NCBI GenBank assembly: GCA_045536025.1
Contig: JAZSMT010000015.1
Coordinates: 1-64,000 of the forward strand
Origin: HGM11412 sp045536025
GTDB taxonomy: Bacteria > Bacillota > Clostridia > Christensenellales > Borkfalkiaceae
Reading direction: 5' to 3'
DNA: 64,000 bases
Shown in pieces: positions 32,925 through 42,528 of this stretch. Each line of letters begins with the position of its first letter. Positions within the stretch are counted from its first letter, which is position 1. The position numbers and the translations under genes are program-made. The notes under the pieces are model-generated. The model made no database searches. It saw only the letters and a program-made list of their open reading frames with translations, and was not told the DNA's origin.

Positions 32925-35357
32925 ATGGCTAAAACTACAATGACTGTAAAAGATGCTGAGACTTTACTTGCGGGAAAGCTTTCCCGCTATTTCGGCGTAA
33001 CCTTTCAAGAGGCTACTGAAGAGCAAATGTACAAGGCGTTAGCTATGTCCGTTAGAGATATCTTGCTTGAGAAAAGAAAGAACTATAACTATAAAGTAAA
33101 AGAGGCAAAGGGTAAAAGAGTTTACTATCTTTGCATGGAATTTTTACTCGGTAGAACGCTTAAAAACAGCGTTTATAATTTAAATTTAGAAGATACTTTT
33201 GAAGAGATTTTATCTTCAAAAGGTTTTTCGCTTGAAAACCTTTACGAGCTTGAGCCTGACGCAGGTCTTGGCAACGGCGGTTTAGGTCGATTAGCTGCGT
33301 GTTTTATGGACGGGCTTGCTTCGTGCGACTATCCCGCAATGGGTTATTCTATCCGTTACGAATACGGATTGTTCAAGCAAAAAATCGTTGACGGATGGCA
33401 AATGGAACTTCCAGATATTTGGCTTCCCGGTGGCGAGGTATGGCTCACTCAACGCCTTGATAAAACCTTTAAGGTAAAGTTTGACGGTAAGGTTGAGGAA
33501 ACTTGGACGGAAAACGGTATGAAACCCGAGCTTTACGACTACGTTGAAGTTGAAGCTGTTCCGTACGATATGATGATTTCGGGTAAAGACAGTGAGGCTG
33601 TATCCGTTTTAAGGCTTTGGGCAGCTCGTGCTACTCACAAATTCGATATGAATTCCTTCTCGCAAGGTAATTATATGGAAAGCATGAAAGAAAATAACGA
33701 GGCTGAGCTTATAAGCAAGGTTTTGTATCCGTCGGATAATCACTTTGAGGGTAAGTCGTTAAGGCTTAAACAGCAGTATTTCTTGGTGTCGGCATCACTT
33801 CAAAACATACTTCACGACCATTTATCGCGTTACGGCACGCTTGACAATCTTCACGAAAAGGCGTCAATTCACATCAACGATACTCACCCCGCGCTTTGTG
33901 TTCCCGAGCTTATGCGCCTTTTGATGGACGAGTATAATTACTCTTGGGATACCGCGTGGTATATGGTAACCAACACCATAGCTTACACCAATCACACCGT
34001 TATGCCCGAGGCGCTTGAAAAGTGGAGTGAAGACCTTATTGAAAGAAGACTTCCTAGAATTTATACGATTATTAAAGAAATCAATCAACGCTACTGCGCC
34101 GAAATGTGGAATTTATTCCCAGGTGACTGGAATAAAATCGAAAGGATGTCAATTCTCAGTCACGGTCAGGTGAGGATGGCTAACTTATCGGTTATTGCTT
34201 CGCATAAGGTTAACGGCGTATCAGCTCTTCACAGCGAAATTATTAAAGACAGTATCTTTAAGGATTTTTACAGCGTAACGCCTAATAAGTTTACTAACGT
34301 AACAAACGGCATTGCGCATAGAAGATGGCTTTGCCAGTCTAACAAGGAATTATCTTCACTTATATCCGACCTTATAGGTAGCGGATTTGTTAAAGATGCA
34401 AGCGAACTTGAAAAGCTTAATGCTTTTACTAAAGATGAAAGCGTTTTAAAAAGGCTTAATGAAATTAAAAAGATTAAAAAAGAACAGTTTGCTGACTACG
34501 TAAGCAAGAAAAAGGGTATAATTATCAACCCCGAAACTATGTTTGACGTTCACGCAAAAAGGCTTCACGAATACAAGCGTCAGCTTCTTAACGCAATGAA
34601 CGTTATATCTATATATAACGATTTGCAGGAAAACCCAGACCTTCCCATACTTCCAAAAACCTTTATATTCGCTGCAAAAGCTGCGCCGGGGTATTATTTT
34701 GCTAAGCAAATTATCAAACTCATTTGCTATTTAAGTGAAGATATCAATAAAAATCCTAACCCCAAAATAAGGGAGAAGTTAAAGATCGTTTATCTTGAAG
34801 ATTACAACGTTTCGGTTGCGGAAAAACTTATGCCGTCAGCCGAGGTGTCAGAGCAAATTTCAACTGCAGGCAAAGAGGCAAGCGGTACGGGCAATATGAA
34901 GTTTATGATTAACGGCGCGTTAACTTTAGGAACTTTAGACGGCGCTAACGTTGAAATAAGCGAAGCCGTAGGCAGGGATAACATCTTTATCTTCGGCCTT
35001 GAAACGGACGAGGTGAACGCACTTTGGAGTTCAGGCTATAACTCTAGCGAATTTTACAATAACAACGTAAAACTTCAAAAGGTAATCGAGGCGTTAAAGC
35101 GCGGATACAACGGCGAAAGTTTTTCAATGATTGCCGATTATCTATTAACTAGCAACCCCGTAGCAGACCCGTATATGTGTATGGCTGACTTTAACGATTA
35201 TCAGTCGGCACGTCACCACTTAGAAGAGGCTTATAAAGATAAAATGATTTGGGCGAAAAAATCGCTTATTAACGTTGCAGGCGCAGGTCGTTTTGCCGCG
35301 GATAGGTCGATTAAAGAATACGCTGAAAATATTTGGAATTTAAAAGTAATAAAGTAA
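32925..35357 (+). CDS. glgP: glycogen phosphorylase
   Basis: An 810-residue GT35 enzyme that releases glucose-1-phosphate from glycogen ends with phosphate. The pyridoxal phosphate lysine is K659 in GTGNMKFMING. EPDAGLGNGGLGRLAACF near residue 110 and VNDTHP-like HINDTHPAL are further landmarks. Length is typical. Having it in the same operon as the synthetic genes is common in Bacillota and lets one message set up both storage and release. Confidence 0.97.
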   Translation: MAKTTMTVKDAETLLAGKLSRYFGVTFQEATEEQMYKALAMSVRDILLEKRKNYNYKVKEAKGKRVYYLCMEFLLGRTLKNSVYNLNLEDTFEEILSSKGFSLENLYELEPDAGLGNGGLGRLAACFMDGLASCDYPAMGYSIRYEYGLFKQKIVDGWQMELPDIWLPGGEVWLTQRLDKTFKVKFDGKVEETWTENGMKPELYDYVEVEAVPYDMMISGKDSEAVSVLRLWAARATHKFDMNSFSQGNYMESMKENNEAELISKVLYPSDNHFEGKSLRLKQQYFLVSASLQNILHDHLSRYGTLDNLHEKASIHINDTHPALCVPELMRLLMDEYNYSWDTAWYMVTNTIAYTNHTVMPEALEKWSEDLIERRLPRIYTIIKEINQRYCAEMWNLFPGDWNKIERMSILSHGQVRMANLSVIASHKVNGVSALHSEIIKDSIFKDFYSVTPNKFTNVTNGIAHRRWLCQSNKELSSLISDLIGSGFVKDASELEKLNAFTKDESVLKRLNEIKKIKKEQFADYVSKKKGIIINPETMFDVHAKRLHEYKRQLLNAMNVISIYNDLQENPDLPILPKTFIFAAKAAPGYYFAKQIIKLICYLSEDINKNPNPKIREKLKIVYLEDYNVSVAEKLMPSAEVSEQISTAGKEASGTGNMKFMINGALTLGTLDGANVEISEAVGRDNIFIFGLETDEVNALWSSGYNSSEFYNNNVKLQKVIEALKRGYNGESFSMIADYLLTSNPVADPYMCMADFNDYQSARHHLEEAYKDKMIWAKKSLINVAGAGRFAADRSIKEYAENIWNLKVIK

Positions 35358-35358
35358 G

Positions 35359-37152
35359 ATGACGTTTAAATACTCTCCGCTTGATAAAAATTACAACGAT
35401 AAAGGCGGTAGCGTAAAAGTTGGTTTGGCGATAACTATTACCGTTTGCACCGATTTTAGCTACGTTAACTTAATACTGAAAAACGATAAAACGAGTAAAA
35501 CTGCCGTTTACGCTATGAATAGAGTAGACGGTGGGTTTTCGGTTACCTTAAAAGACCTTGAAAAAGGGCTATATTTTTATTGTTTTGAAGCTGACGGCAA
35601 TTATTACGGCAAGGGAGATTGTTTGCAAGCTCAAAAATACCAAATGAACGCCGTTGAGTGTTATCAACTTACCGTTTACAATAATACATATCGCGTGCCT
35701 AATTGGGTTAAGGGCGGTTTTATCTATCAAATTTTTCCAGACCGTTTTAATAAGGCTGGCGATATTCGCGTTAAAGGTAGAATAATGCGTAAGTGGGGAG
35801 AACAACCTCATTATAAGCCTGATAGCCAAGGAAAAATCAAAAATAATGACTTTTTCGGTGGTAATTTTAAGGGAATTGAAAAAAAGCTAAATTATCTTAA
35901 AAATTTAGGCGTAACGGCAATTTATCTTAACCCCATAGCGCTATCGTATTCTAACCATAGATACGATACGGCTAATTATTTAAGTTTAGATCCCTTGCTT
36001 GGCAGAGAAAAAGATTTAAAATCGCTAATAAATAACGCACATAAAAAGGGAATTAAACTTATATTTGACGGTGTTTATAACCACACGGGCGACGATAGCG
36101 TATATTTTAACAAATACGGTAATTTTGATAGTGTGGGTGCGTATCAAAGCAAAAACTCGCCTTATTATTCCTGGTATACCTTTCAAAAATATCCTAACAA
36201 ATATACTTCGTGGTGGGGGATAGACGTACTTCCAACCATTAACAAAAACTCTAAAGAGTTTGAAAATTTTATACTTAACGAGGTTTTACCATACTATTTT
36301 AACCTAGGCTTTGACGGCGTTAGGCTTGACGTTGTTGACGAACTTCCAACGCCTTTCGTTAAAAAAATTAGAAAGGCTGTTAAAAAGCTAAACCCCGAAG
36401 CTATAATTATAGGCGAGGTGTGGGAGGATGCTACCAACAAAATAGCCTACGGCAACCGCCGTGAATATTTTTTGGGCGACGAGCTCGATTCGGTAATGAA
36501 TTATCCCTTAAAAAACGCAATTATAAACGCTGTTATTTGGGGTAAAACGGCGCTTTTTAAAAAGACCTTGTGCGAGCAAATAAACAACTATCCACCCTGT
36601 GCGCTTAGCGCGCTTATGAATATATTAGGAACTCACGATACGGCGAGAATTTTAACCGTATTATCGGGTGAAAAAATACCTGAAGATAGAGAAGAGGCGT
36701 CAAAATTCACTCTAACAAACTTTCAAAAACAGCTTGCAATTAAAAGGCTTAAAATAGCGTACGTTTTACTTTTTACCTTATACGGAATTCCCACCGTCTA
36801 CTACGGTGACGAGAGGTTGATTGAGGGCTGTAAAGACCCCTTTAACCGAACTTGTATGGATTTCAATTCAAGCAATAAAGATGTTTATACTCTAATTAAA
36901 AAACTTTCAAAAATGCGCAAGGAAAGTTTGGCGTTTTCAATAGGCGAAACTATCGTGTGCGAATACGGCGACGGCGTAATTTCTTATATTAGAAGATATA
37001 AGAGCGAAGAAATACAAGTGGTAGTTAATTTGTCTAATTACACCTACGTCGTTACGGCGGACGATAGAGAAGAACTTTTATCTAATACCACTAAAAAAAG
37101 CTACGAGCTTGAAAAATACTCAGCAGTTATACTAAATCGGAGAAAACTATGA
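35359..37152 (+). CDS. GH13 alpha-amylase / neopullulanase-like enzyme
   Basis: A 597-residue cytoplasmic glycoside hydrolase. Residues 1-110 form a beta-rich N-terminal module like that of neopullulanases. The barrel carries the nucleophile D324 (GVRLDVVDE), acid/base E353 (IIGEVWED) and D427 (LGTHDTARI), so it should be active on alpha-glucans. FIYQIFPDRF and VYNHTGDDS are further GH13 regions. No signal peptide, so it works on glycogen or imported maltodextrin. It starts one base after the phosphorylase stop and overlaps tex by 4 bases. Confidence 0.92.
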   Translation: MTFKYSPLDKNYNDKGGSVKVGLAITITVCTDFSYVNLILKNDKTSKTAVYAMNRVDGGFSVTLKDLEKGLYFYCFEADGNYYGKGDCLQAQKYQMNAVECYQLTVYNNTYRVPNWVKGGFIYQIFPDRFNKAGDIRVKGRIMRKWGEQPHYKPDSQGKIKNNDFFGGNFKGIEKKLNYLKNLGVTAIYLNPIALSYSNHRYDTANYLSLDPLLGREKDLKSLINNAHKKGIKLIFDGVYNHTGDDSVYFNKYGNFDSVGAYQSKNSPYYSWYTFQKYPNKYTSWWGIDVLPTINKNSKEFENFILNEVLPYYFNLGFDGVRLDVVDELPTPFVKKIRKAVKKLNPEAIIIGEVWEDATNKIAYGNRREYFLGDELDSVMNYPLKNAIINAVIWGKTALFKKTLCEQINNYPPCALSALMNILGTHDTARILTVLSGEKIPEDREEASKFTLTNFQKQLAIKRLKIAYVLLFTLYGIPTVYYGDERLIEGCKDPFNRTCMDFNSSNKDVYTLIKKLSKMRKESLAFSIGETIVCEYGDGVISYIRRYKSEEIQVVVNLSNYTYVVTADDREELLSNTTKKSYELEKYSAVILNRRKL

Positions 37153-39317
37153 ACGTAAACGAAAAAATAATGCAAGAATTTTCACTTACCAAGGAGCATA
37201 CTGACAATATTATTGCTCTTTTAGACGACGGCAACACCGTTCCGTTTATTGCCAGATATCGTAAAGAACTCACGGGGCATATTGACGACCAAGTGCTTAG
37301 GAGCTTGCTTGAAAGATTAACCTATCTTAGAAACCTCGAAAAAAGAAAACAAGAGATTGAAAAGTCTATAACCGAGCAAGGCAAGATGACTGACGAAATT
37401 GCTTTGGCGCTTGAAAACGCTGAAACGATGACGGAGGCTGAAGATATTTATAGACCGTTCAAGCAAAAAAAGAAAACGCGTGCAACCGTTGCTATTGCAA
37501 AGGGCTTAACTCCGCTTGCCGATATTATTTGGGCACAAGATAGAAACGGTCAGCCTCTTGAAGAGGTTGCTAAAGACTATATAAACGTCGATTTAGGCGT
37601 TGAAACGGTTAAGGACGCTATATCGGGTGCAAGCGATATAATTGCCGAAAGAATTAGCGACGACGCTGAAATTAGAAAGGCTCTTCGCCGAATATTTTTA
37701 AGACTTGGTGTGTTGTCGGCAGTTTATCAAAAAGGTGCAGACGAAAAGGATAAAACGGGCGTTTACGAAATGTATAAGGAATTTTCCGAGCCCATAGGTC
37801 AACTTAAATCGCATAGAGTTTTAGCCGTTAACCGCGGTGAGAAAGAGGAAGTTTTAAAGGTTAATCTTGAAATACCCGAAGCGGTTGCGTTTAACACCGT
37901 TAAAAGAGCTGTTATAAAAGGTGAAAGCCCGTACAAGCAAACTCTCGTTTTAGCTTGTGAAGACGCGTATAAACGCCTTATAGAGCCTTCAATTGAAAGG
38001 GAGGTTAGAAATCTACTAACTGAAAATGCACAAGAAAAAGCTATTAAAACGTTTGAAAATAACCTTCGCCCATTGTTGATGCAAGCGCCATTAAAAGGCA
38101 AGGTGGTAATGGGCTTTGACCCTGGTGTTAGAACGGGTTGTAAAATTGCCATCGTTGACGAAACGGGTAAAGTCTTAGGTAAAACGGTAGTTTATCCCAC
38201 GCTTGGTGGAAAGGAGCGTATTGAAGAGGCAAAAATTACCCTTAAAAAGTTTATTGATAAATTCTCGGTTGACGTTATTGCAATCGGTAACGGCACGGCT
38301 TCAAAAGAATCAGAGATTTTTATTGCCGACCTTATAAAAGATTACAAGGGTAAAGTTTCTTATATAGTGGTAAGCGAGGCTGGGGCGTCAGTATACTCGG
38401 CGTCAGAGCTCGGAGCAAAAGAATTCCCGACCTTTGACGTTTCCGAGCGTTCAGCCGTATCGATTGCAAGAAGACTGCAAGACCCTCTTGCAGAGCTTAT
38501 TAAAATTGACCCAAAGTCAATAGGTGTTGGGCAATATCAGCACGATATGCCCGTTGCTAGGCTTGACGAGGTTTTGGGTGGAACGGTAGAGGACTGCGTA
38601 AACTCGGTTGGCGTTGATCTTAACACGGCAAGCGCGTCGCTACTATCTTACGTTTCAGGGCTTAATAAATCTATTGCTCAAAACGTAGTTGAATATCGCG
38701 AACAAAACGGCAAGTTCGTTTCAAGAAAGGAACTTTTAAAGGTTAAAAAACTTGGTGAAAAAGCTTATACTCAATGCGCTGGTTTCTTAAGAATTTCGGG
38801 CGGTAAAAACATACTTGATAGCACGGCAGTTCACCCCGAGTCGTACGACGGTGCTGAAAAGCTTTTAAAAATCTTCGGCTACAGTGACGACGACGTTAAA
38901 AATAATAAGCTTTCGGGGCTCTTTGATAAAATCAAAGCCTACGGCGTTAAAAAAGCCTCGGTTGAGTGCGGGCTTGGCGAAGATACTTTAGTTGACGTTT
39001 CGTTAGAACTTATGAAACCCGGTCGCGACGTGCGCGACAGTTTACCCGCACCAGTTCTCCGCTTAGATATTTTATCCCTTTCAGACCTTAAAGAGGGTAT
39101 GATTATATCAGGTGTTGTAAGAAACGTAACTGATTTTGGCGCTTTCGTTGATATCGGCGTGCATCAAGACGGCTTAGTTCATATATCCGAGCTTTCAGAC
39201 ACCTTCGTTAAAAATCCGCAATCGGTTGTAACGGTAGGTGAGTCCGTTCAAGTACGCGTTAAGGGAATTGATTTAAAGAAAAACAGAATTTCTTTATCAA
39301 TGCGCGGTATAAAATAA
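37149..39317 (+). CDS. tex: Tex-family RNA-binding transcription accessory protein
   Basis: A 722-residue Tex protein. It contains the helical N-terminal part (VPFIARYRKELTGHIDDQVLR), the YqgF-like nuclease fold (MGFDPGVRTGCKIAIVD, AIGNGTASKESE), a helix-hairpin-helix pair (GVDLNTASASLL) and an S1 RNA-binding domain at the end (GMIISGVVRNVTDFGAFVDIGVHQDGLVH). Tex proteins act in transcription and RNA handling and are widespread. Its 4-base overlap with the amylase gene couples it to glycogen expression, an unusual partner. Confidence 0.95.
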   Translation: MNVNEKIMQEFSLTKEHTDNIIALLDDGNTVPFIARYRKELTGHIDDQVLRSLLERLTYLRNLEKRKQEIEKSITEQGKMTDEIALALENAETMTEAEDIYRPFKQKKKTRATVAIAKGLTPLADIIWAQDRNGQPLEEVAKDYINVDLGVETVKDAISGASDIIAERISDDAEIRKALRRIFLRLGVLSAVYQKGADEKDKTGVYEMYKEFSEPIGQLKSHRVLAVNRGEKEEVLKVNLEIPEAVAFNTVKRAVIKGESPYKQTLVLACEDAYKRLIEPSIEREVRNLLTENAQEKAIKTFENNLRPLLMQAPLKGKVVMGFDPGVRTGCKIAIVDETGKVLGKTVVYPTLGGKERIEEAKITLKKFIDKFSVDVIAIGNGTASKESEIFIADLIKDYKGKVSYIVVSEAGASVYSASELGAKEFPTFDVSERSAVSIARRLQDPLAELIKIDPKSIGVGQYQHDMPVARLDEVLGGTVEDCVNSVGVDLNTASASLLSYVSGLNKSIAQNVVEYREQNGKFVSRKELLKVKKLGEKAYTQCAGFLRISGGKNILDSTAVHPESYDGAEKLLKIFGYSDDDVKNNKLSGLFDKIKAYGVKKASVECGLGEDTLVDVSLELMKPGRDVRDSLPAPVLRLDILSLSDLKEGMIISGVVRNVTDFGAFVDIGVHQDGLVHISELSDTFVKNPQSVVTVGESVQVRVKGIDLKKNRISLSMRGIK

Positions 39318-39347
39318 TGTACACGTGCATATTATTTGGTAATTGTG

Positions 39348-39376
39348 TTGACAAAATTTACGGCAATTGTTATAAT
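39348..39376 (+). promoter_or_regulatory. promoter of acpP
   Basis: TTGACA (39348-39353), 17 bases, TATAAT (39371-39376): full consensus in both boxes, as suits a highly expressed carrier protein. Confidence 0.9.
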
Positions 39377-39403
39377 TATTTAAAAAACTAAGGAGATTAA
39401 AAA

Positions 39404-39631
39404 ATGTCCACTTTTGAAAAAGTTAAAAATATGTTAGTTGAAAAATTAGGCGTAGCTGAAGATAAAATTACGCTCGATAGTGAAATTATTAAAGATTTGG
39501 GCGCTGACTCGCTTGACCTTGTTGAAATGCTTTTATCTTTAGAAGAAAATTTTGGCGTAACCGTTACCGACGAACAGACGGAAACTATCAAATCGGTTAA
39601 AGACATCGTTGACATTATCGACAATAAGTAA
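39404..39631 (+). CDS. acpP: acyl carrier protein
   Basis: A 75-residue acidic four-helix carrier of fatty-acid synthesis. The phosphopantetheine attachment serine is S36 in GADSLDLVEM. Length and charge are standard. The gene stands alone with a consensus promoter and a strong terminator; the fab and rnc genes that often accompany it are not here. Confidence 0.97.
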   Translation: MSTFEKVKNMLVEKLGVAEDKITLDSEIIKDLGADSLDLVEMLLSLEENFGVTVTDEQTETIKSVKDIVDIIDNK

Positions 39632-39649
39632 TAAAATTCAATAAATTAT

Positions 39650-39675
39650 CCCACGGCGTTTGCCGTGGGTTTTTT
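39650..39675 (+). terminator. terminator of acpP
   Basis: CCCACGGC and GCCGTGGG pair around GTTT and are followed directly by six T. Confidence 0.92.
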
Positions 39676-39690
39676 ATTTTAGTTATTTTG

Positions 39691-39713
39691 ACGGTTAATT
39701 AACAATTAACCGT
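39691..39713. promoter_or_regulatory. inverted repeat at the ftsK promoter
   Basis: ACGGTTAATT and AATTAACCGT form a perfect 10-base inverted repeat with a 3-base centre. Its right end abuts the -35 box of ftsK, so it may be an operator. It has no T-run and so is not a terminator. Confidence 0.45.
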
Positions 39714-39741
39714 TTACAAATCGCGCGCGTTGTGTTATACT
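39713..39741 (+). promoter_or_regulatory. promoter of ftsK
   Basis: TTTACA (39713-39718), 17 bases, TATACT (39736-39741). The ATG is at 39748, 6 bases after the -10, so the transcript should begin at the start codon. Confidence 0.75.
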
Positions 39742-39747
39742 TAGCAT

Positions 39748-42528
39748 ATGAGAAGCGGAATTAAAAGCAAACAGAATAAAGATAAGTTCTTCACGGTAGA
39801 ATTTTTTGGAGTGACGGTTATAATTTCGTCATTCCTTTTACTCGTGTGCTTATTGTTTGGCGAAAACGTTTTGTTTGAGATAGGCGGTGAAGTTCAGTCG
39901 TTTATCTTAGGGCTTTTTGGCTATATTTCATATCCGTTGCTCGCAACTTTAATATTTGCGGGCTTTATAATGCTACTTGGTAAAAAACCAGCAGACAAGC
40001 GATCGAAAAAACCACTCGTATTTACGTTGTTGATTCTTTTAGAGTTTATGTGTTTGCTAACCGTTTTAACTAGCCAAGCTGTTCCCACCGATTTAAACTC
40101 CTATTTAAGCTACGCCTTTGAAAGTGCAAGGGGTGGGCTTTCAACTTCGGTTGCAGGCGGTGCAATTTTATCGCTTATTACCTTTTACCCTGTTAAATAC
40201 ATCACTTATCTCGGCGCAATAGTTTTGTTTGCGCTTTTGATACTGATAACTCTCGTTATTGCTTATAAGTCGAAAAAGGCTATAGCGCTTGAAAATAAAG
40301 AACTTAAAATTGCTGAAATTAACGCTAAAGCTCAAGCTGAAGCGCAGTATAAGGTGCAACAACAATCACCCGTTCCGCCAGCTTATCAATATCCACAAAA
40401 CAACGGCGGATATCAAAATTATCAAGGTGGATACGCTCAGCCTCAAAACAACCCTCAACAATATGGGTATGGTGGTTACGTTCAACAACCTCAGCAACCT
40501 ATTTCTAATCCGTACGGTTACGAAAGGTCCGAGCTTTACGGCAATCAAAACGCAAATTATCAACAGCCTACTTTTGCCGACCGTGATAAACATGAAAAGA
40601 GTATGGAGATTTTGTACGGCAATCAACCGCAAACGTATTCGGACGCGTTTAATAGTTCTTTTTCATCAAGTGGTGTGCGAGTTGATAGGTTTAACGAGCA
40701 ATATAACACTCAGCCGAGCGATGGTATATTGTCAAGCCCGATAAAGAAAGAAGACGTTGTTAAAGATTATACGCTTGACGATAGTTTTTCTTTCAATTAC
40801 ACCAAGCCTGAGCCTATTGATAACGAGTTTGAAATAAACGTTGACTCCGTTGTGGAAGAAGAGTTAATTATTGAAGATACGCCTAAAACAGAAAATAAAG
40901 TAAGTGATTTTCTAAAGAGTATTACTGAGCCTCAGCCGATGGTGGAAAAACCCGCAGTTGAGGACGCGCCTCAAGTAGTGGTAGAAGAGGAAAAGACTGA
41001 ATATGCTAAAAAGCTTATTGAAAACATGCCTCTTAACTACAAATATAAAAAACCGCCCGTTAGCATTTTTAAAACGGTTGACAATACTCAAAACAACTAT
41101 GAATTCGAGCTTTTTAAAGCTGAAACTAAAGCTAAAATACTAACTACTCTTAAAACGTTTGGCGTTGATACTGACATACCGCGCGTGTTCAAAGGCCCTG
41201 CGGTAACGAGATTTGATATTGCAATTCCGCCCGACGTTCCTATGAGCAAGGTTACCAAGCTTCAAAACGACTTAAATCTTAGAATTGCCGCTAAAAGTGC
41301 AATTAGAATGATAGCGCCTATCCCAAACACCTCTTACGTTGGAATTGAAGTTCCCAACAAAGAGCCGGACAGCGTTAGTATTAAAGACATAATCGTGTCT
41401 GACGAGTTTATTAATACTAAGCCGTTTTCGTTAGTGTTTGCCCTTGGTAAAGACGTTATAGGTAGACCTGTATCACTCGATATTGCCGATATGCCTCACC
41501 TTTTAGTTACCGGTACGACGGGTTCTGGTAAAAGCGTATGCTTAAATACACTTATCGTTAGTTTGATATCTAAATACGGGCCTGATGAATTAAGGTTTGT
41601 AATCGTAGACCCTAAGCGCGTTGATTTAGAGCCGTTTAGAGAAATTCCGCACATGATGTTCGGCGAGATTATAGAGGACGTTCCTATGACAAACTCTATG
41701 CTCACTTGGGCTGTTGAAGAGATGGAATCGCGCTACCGCGAGCTTGCTCGTTCACGCGCTAAGAATATTAAAGACTACAATACTAAAGCAAGGGCAAACG
41801 GTCAAAAAATTATGCCTAGAATAGTTATTTTGATGGACGAGTTTGCCGATATTATGATGCAAGATAAAAAAGGTGTAGCAACCAAGGTGTGCTTAATCGC
41901 GCAAAAGGCGCGCGCTGCAGGTATTCACCTCGTTCTTGCCGCGCAAAGACCGTCAGTTGACATTATCGAAGGTCCTATTAAGTCAAACCTTCCTTCACGT
42001 ATAGTATTCCGCGCCGCGTCAATGCCCGATTCTATGACGAGTTTAGGTGAGGCTGGTGCTGAAAAATTGCTGGGTAGAGGCGACTGTTTGTATAAGACTA
42101 ACGGTATGCTCAACGTAGAGCGCGTTATGGGCGCGTACGTGTCTGACGACGAGATGTACGACGTTATTGATTTCGTTAGCGATAATAACGAAAAGTATTT
42201 CGACTATAACAACTGGGCAAAAATAGTTGCGCGTGTTAATCAAGTATCTCAACCGAGTGAGGGTATGGGTGCTAGCGAGGGTGGCGGAGAAACTCAAGGC
42301 GAGGGCTATATCGACCCTATCTATATAAAAGCAATGCGCGTTGGTTATAGCTTTGGCGGGCTTTCAGCATCGTTTTTACAAAGAAAGCTTGCTGTTGGAT
42401 TCCCACGTGCTGGTAAGATTATCGACTGGTTGACGGATAACGGCTACATTACCCCCAACGCAATAGCAGGTAAGCGCCAAATGGTTATGACTAAAGAAAG
42501 TTTTGAGGAAAAATTCGGGGCTGAATAA
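39748..42528 (+). CDS. ftsK: FtsK/SpoIIIE DNA translocase
   Basis: A 926-residue motor that moves DNA through the division septum. About four membrane helices occupy residues 15-175. A linker rich in Gln, Pro, Gly, Tyr and Asn (about 200-300) and an acidic stretch follow. The RecA-like motor has its Walker A at about 589-596 (GTTGSGKS) and Walker B in IVILMDEFADI. A winged-helix gamma domain at the end reads KAMRVGYSFGGLSASFLQRKL. No ribosome site precedes the ATG and no later start would keep the membrane part, so the message is likely leaderless. Its stop overlaps the rimO start. Confidence 0.95.
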   Translation: MRSGIKSKQNKDKFFTVEFFGVTVIISSFLLLVCLLFGENVLFEIGGEVQSFILGLFGYISYPLLATLIFAGFIMLLGKKPADKRSKKPLVFTLLILLEFMCLLTVLTSQAVPTDLNSYLSYAFESARGGLSTSVAGGAILSLITFYPVKYITYLGAIVLFALLILITLVIAYKSKKAIALENKELKIAEINAKAQAEAQYKVQQQSPVPPAYQYPQNNGGYQNYQGGYAQPQNNPQQYGYGGYVQQPQQPISNPYGYERSELYGNQNANYQQPTFADRDKHEKSMEILYGNQPQTYSDAFNSSFSSSGVRVDRFNEQYNTQPSDGILSSPIKKEDVVKDYTLDDSFSFNYTKPEPIDNEFEINVDSVVEEELIIEDTPKTENKVSDFLKSITEPQPMVEKPAVEDAPQVVVEEEKTEYAKKLIENMPLNYKYKKPPVSIFKTVDNTQNNYEFELFKAETKAKILTTLKTFGVDTDIPRVFKGPAVTRFDIAIPPDVPMSKVTKLQNDLNLRIAAKSAIRMIAPIPNTSYVGIEVPNKEPDSVSIKDIIVSDEFINTKPFSLVFALGKDVIGRPVSLDIADMPHLLVTGTTGSGKSVCLNTLIVSLISKYGPDELRFVIVDPKRVDLEPFREIPHMMFGEIIEDVPMTNSMLTWAVEEMESRYRELARSRAKNIKDYNTKARANGQKIMPRIVILMDEFADIMMQDKKGVATKVCLIAQKARAAGIHLVLAAQRPSVDIIEGPIKSNLPSRIVFRAASMPDSMTSLGEAGAEKLLGRGDCLYKTNGMLNVERVMGAYVSDDEMYDVIDFVSDNNEKYFDYNNWAKIVARVNQVSQPSEGMGASEGGGETQGEGYIDPIYIKAMRVGYSFGGLSASFLQRKLAVGFPRAGKIIDWLTDNGYITPNAIAGKRQMVMTKESFEEKFGAE

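Noticed and set aside
40289..40744. 151-codon open frame within ftsK
   Set aside because: It is a shifted frame through the Gln/Pro-rich linker of ftsK without start signals.
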